Positions 1-8,044 of a stretch of DNA of 64,000 bases are shown piece by piece. Within the stretch, counting starts at the first letter, position 1. Every line of letters starts with the position of its first letter. Under the pieces are notes generated by a model. The model searched no databases. It was not told the DNA's origin and saw only the letters and a program-made list of their open reading frames with translations. Both the position numbers and the translations under genes were made by a program. Source of the stretch: Accumulibacter sp003538495 (GTDB taxonomy: Bacteria; Pseudomonadota; Gammaproteobacteria; Burkholderiales; Rhodocyclaceae); NCBI RefSeq assembly GCF_029255145.1, contig NZ_JAPUVQ010000148.1:1-64000 (forward strand), in the 5' to 3' direction.

Positions 1-2081
1 CCGCCGGTCGCCTGCGCGCCGGCGACCGCGAGGCTGACCGTCACGGCGGCAGTGGCGTAGGCGTACGAGGCGGTGTCGGTGCCGGTGCTGCCGTCGAGGA
101 CGTTGTTGCCGGCGCCGGCGTAGAGAACATTGGCGAGGGTGTTGCCGGTGAGGTTGGCGGTTCCCGGCAGCATGATGCGCCCGTTCTCGACGTTGCTGCC
201 GAGCGTATAAGCGGTGAGCGAACTCAACACCGTGTCGACGCCACCGTTGGTTCCCGCGACCGTCTCGCTCACCACGTCGCCGAGACTGTCGACGTCGTAG
301 GTGTCGTTGCCCGTGCCACCTTCCATGGTGTCGTTACCGCTGCCACCAATCAGGGTGTCGTTGCCGAAGTCGCCACGCAGCAGGTCGTCGCCTGCGCCAC
401 CGTCCAGCAAGTCGTTATCGGTGTATAGAGTGGTCAGGTTTAGTTCTGCACCCGATATCCCGTCGTAGCCCTCCAGGATATCGGCACCGTCGCCGCCGAG
501 CAGAACGTCGTCGCCGTAATCACCGAGCAGGTGCTGGTAGCCCGTGCTGCCGGCAAGTTGATCGTTGCCTTCACTGCCACGGAGCGAGAAGACACCGGTG
601 AAGGTCACCGTTCCATAGCCGCCGTCGGTCAGTCCCAATTCGGCAAAACCATCGCTGGCGGTGCTGAAAGTCGCGCGCACCGACGGCACGCTGGCCACCA
701 GCTTCTCGACAAAGATACTGCTGAAGCTGATGCGCGTCGCGCCGTTGCCGGTGACCGTGTCATTGCCCCCGATGGCCTGGAATTGGTTGAAGGCGGTAGA
801 CGCCAACGCTTCGCCGGTGGGCGGGACGACGACGATGTCACCGCTGTTGACCGAGGGACTGGCGGCATTCGACAGCGTGAAGCCGGTGGCGTTGTAGACG
901 TCGTCGAGATAGGTGCCGCGAATCCCTTCGATGCCCCGCAGCGTATCGATGCCGACCATGAACGGATCGCCGCTGACTATGCCGGCAGCGAGATTGGCGA
1001 CGATCCCTTCGATCTGGTTGCCGCCCCGGTAGTCGGCACGATCGGAGCCGGTCTTGCCGTTGATGAAATCATTGCCGGCGTTGCCGCGAAAGGTTTCGAA
1101 ACTGAGGTCGCCGGACAGCGTGTTCGCCAGCGATCGGGCGCCCAGGGTGTTGACCTGGCCACCACCGATCAGCGTGTCGTCGTACGACCCGCCCTGCGCG
1201 CCGTCGATTCCCGAACCCTGGACGTTCGTCCCAGGAGCATAGGCGCTCCTGAGCGGATCGTCGGTGAATGCCGTGACAATCTTGACCTTGACGCCCGGTG
1301 CCGTCAGGCCGCTCAGATCGACCGTGATCGCACCACCGACGCCGGTGTAACTGACCCGGGTGTCGCCGTTGCCGGTAATGTCATCGTCGCCACCGTTGGG
1401 AGTGAATATGTTCCAGCTATGGCCCCAGGAGTTGCGATTGACGCTGGAGCCGCCGTAGCCGGCGGCGTTATAGGTGTCGGCGAGGTTCGAGCCGATGACG
1501 TCCTCGATTTCGCGCAGCGTGTCGGTACCAACCTTCACGTCGGTGCTGGTCACCGTTCCGGCGGCCAGGTTCACCGTGATGCCGGCAGTAGTCGCTTCGT
1601 TGACGTAGCTGACGGCGTCCTCGTTGCCTCGGCCGTTGATCAGGTCGTTGCCGCCGTGGCCGCGGAACTCTTCGTAGGTCCAGAAGTTGCGGCCCAGCAG
1701 CGTGTCGTCGCCGGCTGTGCCGACAATGCGGTCGACTCCGACCACCGAGTCGGTCGCGAGAACGACGGTGCCGGCGGCGTTGAGCTTCTTGATCGTTCCG
1801 AGTTCGAGGTCGGCATTGATGCGCAGGCTGCTGGCGTCCGGCAGCGCGAAGCTGCTCCAGGCGTTGCGGTAGTCGAGCGTGTCGAAATCGTTGAAGCCGT
1901 AACGCCAGTAACTGGTACTGCTCTTGTAACCGAGGTTGTAACTGTCGTTGCCGGCGCTGGCGCCTACGAAGTCGTTGCCCAGAGAGGTCAGGAAGGTATC
2001 GTTGCCGGTCGTGCCGTTGGCCAGGTTGGGCGTGCCGCCGACGTTGCTGTCGTCACCGGTGCTGCCAAATATTGTTGCCAT
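1..2081 (-). CDS. RTX-type calcium-binding protein, C-terminus cut by window edge
   Basis: Secreted or surface protein of the hemolysin-type calcium-binding (RTX) class. About 693 codons are open from ATG at 2081 to the window edge. The start has a GGGGGA ribosome site and the protein begins MATIFGSTGDDSNV without an N-terminal signal peptide, as expected for type I secretion, where the signal is C-terminal. Gly/Asp/Asn-rich half-repeats occur throughout; canonical nonapeptides of the GGxGNDxL type (GGAGDDLLRG, GGSGNDTMEGG) are clear at about residues 540-605, and the last visible part (AVTVSLAVAGAQATGG) matches the inter-repeat segments of RTX proteins. Such repeats bind Ca2+ outside the cell. 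No type I secretion genes are visible nearby. The biological role (adhesin, enzyme scaffold) cannot be read from the visible part. Confidence 0.85.
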   Translation of the reverse strand, partial: MATIFGSTGDDSNVGGTPNLANGTTGNDTFLTSLGNDFVGASAGNDSYNLGYKSSTSYWRYGFNDFDTLDYRNAWSSFALPDASSLRINADLELGTIKKLNAAGTVVLATDSVVGVDRIVGTAGDDTLLGRNFWTYEEFRGHGGNDLINGRGNEDAVSYVNEATTAGITVNLAAGTVTSTDVKVGTDTLREIEDVIGSNLADTYNAAGYGGSSVNRNSWGHSWNIFTPNGGDDDITGNGDTRVSYTGVGGAITVDLSGLTAPGVKVKIVTAFTDDPLRSAYAPGTNVQGSGIDGAQGGSYDDTLIGGGQVNTLGARSLANTLSGDLSFETFRGNAGNDFINGKTGSDRADYRGGNQIEGIVANLAAGIVSGDPFMVGIDTLRGIEGIRGTYLDDVYNATGFTLSNAASPSVNSGDIVVVPPTGEALASTAFNQFQAIGGNDTVTGNGATRISFSSIFVEKLVASVPSVRATFSTASDGFAELGLTDGGYGTVTFTGVFSLRGSEGNDQLAGSTGYQHLLGDYGDDVLLGGDGADILEGYDGISGAELNLTTLYTDNDLLDGGAGDDLLRGDFGNDTLIGGSGNDTMEGGTGNDTYDVDSLGDVVSETVAGTNGGVDTVLSSLTAYTLGSNVENGRIMLPGTANLTGNTLANVLYAGAGNNVLDGSTGTDTASYAYATAAVTVSLAVAGAQATG

Positions 2082-3117
2082 GATGATTTCCCCCATTGTA
2101 TGTCGATCGCTGGTGCGAGCGAGTTTGACCGGACTCCTCCCGTCTTCATTCTGCATCCTCGTGGCCGGATCTACACACAAGAACGACGGCGAAGTCAATG
2201 GCACCAGCAAGCATCGGAAACAAATCTGTCGGCAAGTAGATTCGGCGAAAAGCAGGCCATTGGCTTGTCTGTTCTTGTCGTTTTTCTGGCCATCGCTCTG
2301 CGCCCGGTGTGGGCAGTCCTGCGTGGCCGCACAACGACCGGCTTTCCGCTCTGCGATTTGGTTGGTGACGAGGTGGGTCAGGTTTCCAGAAGGTGGGCAG
2401 TGGATGGACCATGCTGGACCGTGTCGCTTGCATTAGGCACCAACGAGTTCCCGTCGGCGCCTTCGCGACGTGTCGCATAACTAGGGCTCGGGAGCAAGTC
2501 GCCAGCACGCATGATGAGATCGCGGTCGTTTCGAAGAGAGCGCCCCGCCAGGGCGGGGCGTTCTCTTCAGGGCGGAGCACTGGCGACCGCGCGGAGTCTG
2601 AACTACGCCGACAATGGCCGGCGTGGCGACCCGGCGGCAGGTCAGGCGGCGTCGCGGATCGGGCGGCCGCTCGGCTCAGGGCCGCATCCTTTCAGGAAGG
2701 CCACGACGTGGAACCGAAAGGCGTCAATCTGGGGTGATGCCCGTGACTTCCCCGGGAAGGTCGTAAGTCCGCATCGGGTTTGCGGCATTGCGCGGTGTGG
2801 AGGTGTGAAAGGGGAGGGTTAATTGGAAGATCGTGCGATTGGCCAGGAACGGGAGTAGTGGACCGCGCAACCGAACATCAGGCGATAGCGTGGCGTGCCT
2901 GATGCGCCGGCAGGGAAGGGCTCCGTTAACGAGGAGCCGGTGAAGAGGCTGAACGGTCAGCAGATCGTGCTCTGCTGATGACAGAGTCGGTCCTGCGAGC
3001 CAGGCGACGCTGGGCATTGCGTCTGGCGGCCGGAGACCTGCAGCAGCAGCTGGTGGCGGGTGCGACTGCTGCGGGGGAGAAGATCGCAAGCCGCCTGCGA
3101 GCGCAGCCCTGCGGATT
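2082..3117. other. Long intergenic region, possible structured RNA
   Basis: No convincing gene is seen in this 1 kb. The open frames here have shadow-like, Arg/Pro-rich composition and no start signals. The 2700-2990 part is full of short inverted repeats: an imperfect one around 2745-2762, CATCAGGC with GCCTGATG at 2876-2904, CTCC with GAGGAG around 2921-2936, and CAGCAGA with TCTGCTG around 2958-2977. This density suggests a folded RNA, perhaps a remnant of a group II intron, but no maturase gene or domain V could be identified. The assignment is speculative. Confidence 0.3.
2533..2569. terminator. Strong GC-rich hairpin
   Basis: A long inverted repeat pairs GAAGAGA-GCGCCCCGCC with GGCGGGGCG-TTCTCTTC around a 2-base loop, nearly perfect over about 17 pairs. 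It lies between the minus-strand exported-protein gene ending at 3118 and the RTX gene starting at 2081. It could separate their transcripts or protect an RNA end. It is not followed by a clear T run on either strand, so it may instead be a repetitive palindromic element. Confidence 0.45.
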
Positions 3118-3669
3118 TCAGCGCGGCGCCACCTGCGTTTGACCGGTGGCCAGGTTGATCGACAGCGTTCGCCCGGCGACTCCCACCAGCGCTTCGGTGC
3201 TGGTCAGCCGGGGGAGAGTTTGAATCCAGGCACCGTGCTTGGCCTGGTGCAGCACCCGGGATTCGGTCGCGCCAATTGCGCGGGCAATTTCGTCAAACGT
3301 CAGCCTGACGACATCGTGCCCTTGGGGATTGACCAGCAAGACAGCAGTCGGTCCCTTGATGTTGTCAAACTGGTCGAACAAGACGACCGTGCCATCGTCG
3401 GCCGCCGATGCAAAACGGGGCCGCACGCGCTGCGGCAGGCTTCGTTGCCACAGCGTGTGCGCTTGCCCACCGGCTATGGCGCGCAGCGTTCCGGTGGCGG
3501 GGTCGACGCGCCAGCGCCTGGCCAACTCGATGTCGAAGGTGTAAGCGCCACTAGCCGATACTACGGTTTCCCGTTGTACCAGCGCCGCGACGAAGTCCAC
3601 CGCAATCGACCCCGTGGGCCACAGCAAGGCGGCGAGAAGCCCGCTGGCCAGATGCCGGTGTGGGCTCAT
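3118..3669 (-). CDS. Exported protein of unknown function
   Basis: A 183-residue protein with a likely Sec signal peptide at the N-terminus (MSPHRHLASGLLAALLW followed by a Gly-Ser-Ile-Ala segment around residue 24). The mature part is a soluble, mixed alpha/beta-looking sequence with no family motif recognised; there are no cysteines and no membrane helices. It starts 12 bp after the end of the interrupted metalloprotease frame on the same strand, so the two were probably cotranscribed. A function tied to the protease, such as inhibitor or substrate, is conceivable but unsupported. The ribosome site is weak. Confidence 0.6.
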   Translation of the reverse strand: MSPHRHLASGLLAALLWPTGSIAVDFVAALVQRETVVSASGAYTFDIELARRWRVDPATGTLRAIAGGQAHTLWQRSLPQRVRPRFASAADDGTVVLFDQFDNIKGPTAVLLVNPQGHDVVRLTFDEIARAIGATESRVLHQAKHGAWIQTLPRLTSTEALVGVAGRTLSINLATGQTQVAPR

Positions 3670-3681
3670 TCGCCGTTCGGG

Positions 3682-4479
3682 TCAGGCGGCAATGGCCGCG
3701 GCGCGCCGGCGGCGAGTGGCGCCCAGTCCAAGCTTGGCCAGTCCGGCGAGCACCAGCGGCGCGGTCTCGGCCGTCGCTAGATCCCTGGCAAGCGGGCTCG
3801 ATCGCGCCTCGGTGATTTGCGGCGCGGTCAACAGGCTCATGCCGGTGATGCCGTCATCGCTGATCTCGGCCAGGCTGCCGGGCAACGTCCGGTTACTGCC
3901 GCTGGTGATCAGGTTTTCGCCGCCGCCAGCGCCATAACCGTTGTGCGTCAAGCCGAGCACATGGCCGACTTCGTGCAAGACGGTATTGATTCGCTCGCCG
4001 CCTCCGTTGAAGCTGTCGACATCGGTCGAGTTGATCGCGCCCCGTGATTCGTTATTGCAAGCCGCGGCGAACGTCGGGGCGGCGCAACCGAAGCCGTACA
4101 GGGTCCCGCCGACGACCTGCAGGTCGGAGACGAAGTACATGTTCAGGATGCCATTGGCGATCTAGTCGCCCAATACCGCTGTGCCGGCATTGAGCAGTCC
4201 GGCGCCGTCGTCGACATCGAAGTCATAGGGGCTGATCGAGCCGCTCCACCATTGAACCGTCGGCAGGAACAGGAAATCGACTCCCGCCTGCGCCCAGATC
4301 TTGTCGGCATAGGTTTCATAGATCGTCGCCGAGGCGCCATTCGAACCGTCATCGTCACAGGCCTGGACTGCCCGGATGGCGACCTACTTGGTGATCGGGG
4401 TGGCTCCAGCCGAGGAAATTGCCCCCAGGACGCTGAGCAGCGTTGCGGCAGCAAGGGACTTTACTTGATGTGTTTTCAA
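3682..4479 (-). pseudogene. Matrixin-like zinc metalloprotease frame with two in-frame TAG codons
   Basis: A continuous reading frame from TTG at 4479 encodes a signal peptide (KSLAAATLLSVLGAISSAGA), then a protease-like domain with the metzincin zinc motif HEVGHVLGLTH (His169, Glu170, His173, His179 in this numbering), and ends with a hydrophobic stretch plus RRRR that resembles a PEP-CTERM-type sorting tail but lacks the PEP motif. Two amber codons interrupt it, at 4386-4384 (codon 32) and 4164-4162 (codon 106); the sequence between and around them reads as sensible protein, so no frameshift is present. Only the part from Met at 4140 is open to the stop. Simplest reading: a recently inactivated gene; alternatives are amber readthrough or sequencing error. 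The TTG start is weakly supported. Confidence 0.7.
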
Positions 4480-4938
4480 GGGGTTTCCCGTTTCTGTTTG
4501 GTTCAATTGGCGATCGTCAAGGGATTGCTGGCACGGCTGCACACGGACCCGCCATCTGCATTACGTTTTGGAAAGCAAAGTACCATGCCATAACTTCCAT
4601 CTGGCTGATTCATGGATGTTACAAAATGTCGCGGCCCTTCAGGGCCGTTCGGAGGCTGGTGTGGTCGACTCGACCCAGGCCTTCGCCTGGTGGCCGGTTG
4701 CCAACGAGGCGCTGCTGGCCGTCCGCGAAGGAGCGTTGCCCGCTTCGATCGGCGGCGCCCGACTTCCGTTCGCCTGGTGGTGGCGCGGTCGGGCGCTGTC
4801 GCCAATCGCTGCTATATCGGGCAACACTGGGCCGGGCAGCGCTGCGGCGCGTTATAGTGTTCGCCGCGCCGGCGCCGGCCGATCGAACGACGCCGTGGCG
4901 CAACCAATTTCCGGTATTTCGGATCGCATGAGGTAGCG
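4480..4938. other. Intergenic region between divergent genes
   Basis: No gene is supported here. The region separates the minus-strand protease frame from the plus-strand BPSS1780-type gene and should hold both promoters. A small hairpin, CGGCCC with GGGCCG, lies around 4632-4647. No confident promoter could be assigned. Confidence 0.4.
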
Positions 4939-5706
4939 ATGAACAGTGAATCCAACCCCTTCGAGGCGGCCGCAGTGGGCGTCGACCAGCACCGCGATGC
5001 AGTGATCGGGAGTTTTGTCCCCGAAGGGCGCTGCCTGCCGGTCGGCCATGGCTTCCAGTGGTTGGCCCGTGGCTGGGCGATATTCCGCACCGCACCGGGA
5101 ACCTGGATGGGAATCGCGGTCGCTTTCATGTTGTTGATGCTGGCGGTCAGTTCCGTCCCGTTCCTGGACGTGGCGGTGAACCTGCTGATTCCGGTGCTCA
5201 TCGGTGGTGTCAGTATCGGCTGCAAGGAGATCGACGACGGCGGCGAGGTCCGTTTCATGCACCTGTTCGCAGGCTTTACGAGCAATCCGGGTGGCCTGCT
5301 GCTGATCGGCCTGCTGTATCTGGCAGCGATGCTGGTGTTGTCCGCCGTGGTCGGGGTGGTGGTGGCGCTGGCGACGATGTTGGTGGGCTCGCGCTACGAC
5401 GCCGCTTCCTTGCCACTGCTCTCGCTGGGTTTTCTGACGACCTTGCTGCTCTTCGTGCCGATGGCGATGGCCATCTGGCTGGCGCCGCCGCTGGTGGTCT
5501 TTCAGCGTCTTTCGGCCGTCCAGGCGATCAAGACCAGTTTCTTCGCCGCCTGGAGGAACTTTGCTCCATTCTGCCTGTACGGCCTGCTGGTCCTGCTCGC
5601 CGCGGTGATCGCCAGCTTGCCGCTGTTGCTCGGCTGGCTGGTCCTGCTGCCGGTCCTCTACGCGTCGCTTTACGCCTTCTATCGGGACGTCTTCTTCGAG
5701 CGATGA
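4939..5706 (+). CDS. BPSS1780-family inner-membrane protein
   Basis: A 255-residue polytopic membrane protein matching the BPSS1780-type family common in Betaproteobacteria. The N-terminal 45 residues are soluble and include a GRCLPVGHGFQWLARGW segment typical of the family; about six hydrophobic helices follow (from about residue 54 to the end), with short loops and a charged C-terminus YRDVFFER. The start has a GAGGT ribosome site 4 bases upstream. The molecular function of the family is unknown. It lies 76 bp before a MAPEG gene on the same strand and may share its transcript. Confidence 0.8.
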   Translation: MNSESNPFEAAAVGVDQHRDAVIGSFVPEGRCLPVGHGFQWLARGWAIFRTAPGTWMGIAVAFMLLMLAVSSVPFLDVAVNLLIPVLIGGVSIGCKEIDDGGEVRFMHLFAGFTSNPGGLLLIGLLYLAAMLVLSAVVGVVVALATMLVGSRYDAASLPLLSLGFLTTLLLFVPMAMAIWLAPPLVVFQRLSAVQAIKTSFFAAWRNFAPFCLYGLLVLLAAVIASLPLLLGWLVLLPVLYASLYAFYRDVFFER

Positions 5707-5782
5707 AAACCGCGAAAGTCCGTGGCGTCCGCCGGGCACCGGCCGCATCGGCCTCGCCTTCCGAAACCAAAACCAGCCAGGG

Positions 5783-6187
5783 ATGGCCATCATGACCGAT
5801 TACCCAGGACCCACGCTGCTGACTTTGGCCAGCTCGCTGCTGCTTTTCGCCTGCGCCGCTTACGTCGGTCGCTGCCGCATCAAGCACGGCATCAGGGCGC
5901 CAGCAACCACCGGCCACCCGCAGTTCGAGATCGCCTACCGGATCCAGATGAACACCCTCGAAAACACCGTCGCCTTCCTGCCGGTGCTGTGGGTTTTCGC
6001 CCTCAACCTGTCGAGCCTGTGGGCCACCGTTTTCGGTAGTGGCTGGCTGTTGGCACGGGTCTGGTACGCGCTGGCCTACGCCCGTGACCCGAAGTCGCGC
6101 GGTGCTGGCTTCGGCTTGTCGATGCTCTGCTTCGCGGCGCTCGGGCTGGGTGGTGTTTGGGGCGTCCTGCGCGGGCTGCTCGGCTGA
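5783..6187 (+). CDS. MAPEG family membrane protein
   Basis: A 134-residue protein with four hydrophobic helices and the family pattern RIQMNTLENTVAFLPVLW, where the Asn-Thr-Leu-Glu-Asn core corresponds to the conserved glutathione-binding region of MAPEG proteins (membrane-associated proteins in eicosanoid and glutathione metabolism). Bacterial members are small inner-membrane proteins, some with glutathione transferase or peroxidase activity; the activity here is not known. The start is ATG 5783 or the in-frame ATG at 5792. Its 3' end overlaps the likely start of the ABC exporter gene, suggesting translational coupling. Confidence 0.85.
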   Translation: MAIMTDYPGPTLLTLASSLLLFACAAYVGRCRIKHGIRAPATTGHPQFEIAYRIQMNTLENTVAFLPVLWVFALNLSSLWATVFGSGWLLARVWYALAYARDPKSRGAGFGLSMLCFAALGLGGVWGVLRGLLG

Positions 6188-8010
6188 ACTCGCAGGCATC
6201 CGGCGAGCAGACCGCGACGGCTGGCGCCGAGTCGCGGCGCTCTGCCGCCGGCAAGTTGCGCCCGTTGCGGGCCCTGCTGCCGTACCTGGCGCCGTACGGC
6301 AGGCAGATTGCGCTGGCCTTGCTGCTCCTGCTGCTCGCCGCCTCGGCGACGCTGACGCTCCCCTACGCGGTGAAGCTGCTGGTCGACGGCGGCCTCGGCT
6401 TGCCGCCCGGCACGGAACTCGGCGAACGGATGCAGGCGGTACGCGAACACTTTCTGCTGCTCTTCTCGGTGGCGGTGGTCCTTGGCCTGGCGACCGCCGC
6501 GCGCTTCTACATGGTCAGCTGGATCGGCGAGCGGGTGACCACCGACCTCCGGCAGGCGGTCTACGCGCACGTCCTGCGGCAGAGCCCGCAGTTCTTCGAG
6601 ACCTTGAAGACCGGCGAGGTGCTGTCGCGCCTGACGACCGACACCACGGTGATCCACAGCGCGGTCGGTTCGAGCGTCAGCATGGGCTTGCGCAACATCG
6701 TCCTGTTCGCCGGCGGCCTGACCATGCTGGTGACCACCACGCCGCGTCTGATGCTGACCGTCGCCGGGATCATCGTGCTCTTCGTCCTGCCGGCGGGACT
6801 GATCGGTCGGCGGGTGCGCAAGCTCTCGCGCGCCAGCCAGGACCGCCTTGCCGATACCAGCGGGATCGCCGGCGAGATCCTCAATGCCATCCCGATCGTC
6901 CAGAGCTATACCCAGGAGACCGCCGAAGCGGCACGCTTCTCGCTGGCCAACGAAAGGGCCTTCGCGACTTCGATCCGCCGCACCGGCACGCGTTCGGCGT
7001 TCACCGCCTTCGTGATCATTGGTGTCTTCGGTTCGCTGCTCTACGGTCTGTATGGCGGCGTGCAGGCGGTCATGGTTGGCGAGATGAGCGCCGGCCAGCT
7101 GAGCCAGACGGCTCTTTACGTGATGGTCGTCGCCGGCAGCGTGGCGGTGCTGGCCGAGGTCTGGGGCGACCTGCTGCGCGCTTCGGGGGCGGCCGAGCGG
7201 CTGATGGAACTGCTGCGCTCGCGTTCGCCGATCGACGAGCCGCAGCAGCCGGCCGCCCTGCCAGTGCCGGCTGGTGGCTTGCGCGTGGCCTTCGAAGGGG
7301 TCCGTTTTGCCTACCCCGCGCGACCGGCGCAGCCGGTCCTGCAGGGACTCGATCTGAGCATCGAGGCGGGTCAGACGGTGGCGCTGGTCGGGCCGTCGGG
7401 CGCCGGCAAGACGACCGTTCTGCAGTTGCTGCAGCGTTTCTACGACGTCAGCGAAGGCGTCATCACGATCGATGGCATCGACCTGCGCCGCCTGCGCCTG
7501 GCCGAGCTGCGTGGACGGATCGCGGTGGTGCCGCAGGAAGCGGTGATCTTTTCGGGCACCATCGCCGACAACATCCGCTACGGCCGGCCCGGAGCCAGTG
7601 ACCAGGAAACCAGGGCCGCTGCCGCCGCCGCTTTCGTCGACGAGTTCGTCCAGCGGCTGCCCGAGGGCTACGCCACTTTCGTCGGCGAGCGTGGCGTTCG
7701 TCTGTCCGGTGGTCAGCGTCAGCGGATCGCCATCGCCCGCGCGATCCTGAAGAACGCGCCGCTGCTGCTGCTTGACGAGGCGACCAGCAGCCTCGACGCA
7801 GCGAGCGAGCGGGTGGTGCAGGCGGCGCTGGAAGCGGCGATCAGCGGCCGGACGACGATCGTCATCGCTCACCGCCTGGCCACCGTGCAGCGTGCCGACC
7901 GCATCGTCGTCTTCGAGCATGGGCGGCTGATCGACGCCGGTACGCACCTGCAACTGGTCGCTCGCGGCGGCTTGTATGCGCGTCTGGCCGCGCTGCAGTT
8001 CGCCGTGTGA
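6157..8010 (+). CDS. MsbA-like ABC exporter (fused membrane and ATPase domains)
   Basis: A 617-residue half-transporter of the MsbA/LmrA type. Six transmembrane helices occupy about residues 45-340, preceded by a basic cytosolic N-terminus. The nucleotide-binding domain covers about 370-610 with Walker A GPSGAGKTT, Q-loop, ABC signature LSGGQRQRIAIARA, Walker B LLLLDEATSSLD and switch His in IVIAHRL. Such proteins dimerise to flip lipids, lipid A precursors or drugs across the inner membrane. Whether this is MsbA itself is not certain, since the usual partner lpxK is absent. The start is uncertain: no ATG is available near the N-terminus, and TTG 6157 inside the MAPEG gene is used; TTG 6256 is an alternative. 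Confidence 0.9.
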   Translation: MGRPARAARLNSQASGEQTATAGAESRRSAAGKLRPLRALLPYLAPYGRQIALALLLLLLAASATLTLPYAVKLLVDGGLGLPPGTELGERMQAVREHFLLLFSVAVVLGLATAARFYMVSWIGERVTTDLRQAVYAHVLRQSPQFFETLKTGEVLSRLTTDTTVIHSAVGSSVSMGLRNIVLFAGGLTMLVTTTPRLMLTVAGIIVLFVLPAGLIGRRVRKLSRASQDRLADTSGIAGEILNAIPIVQSYTQETAEAARFSLANERAFATSIRRTGTRSAFTAFVIIGVFGSLLYGLYGGVQAVMVGEMSAGQLSQTALYVMVVAGSVAVLAEVWGDLLRASGAAERLMELLRSRSPIDEPQQPAALPVPAGGLRVAFEGVRFAYPARPAQPVLQGLDLSIEAGQTVALVGPSGAGKTTVLQLLQRFYDVSEGVITIDGIDLRRLRLAELRGRIAVVPQEAVIFSGTIADNIRYGRPGASDQETRAAAAAAFVDEFVQRLPEGYATFVGERGVRLSGGQRQRIAIARAILKNAPLLLLDEATSSLDAASERVVQAALEAAISGRTTIVIAHRLATVQRADRIVVFEHGRLIDAGTHLQLVARGGLYARLAALQFAV

Positions 8011-8044
8011 CCCTCGGTGCGGAGAAGCGTGCCCCAGCCTGGCG

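Noticed and set aside
531..2480. Long plus-strand open frame of 649 codons
   Set aside because: It is the antisense shadow of the RTX gene; the minus strand has the ribosome site, RTX repeats and sensible composition.
2146..3089. Minus-strand open frames of 121 and 144 codons in the long gap
   Set aside because: Arg/Pro/Ser-rich, no start signals and no family resemblance; they overlap the hairpin-rich stretch.
4852..5793. Minus-strand frame of 313 codons, Gln/Arg/His-rich
   Set aside because: Shadow of the BPSS1780-type gene; composition is typical of antisense reading of high-GC membrane-protein genes.
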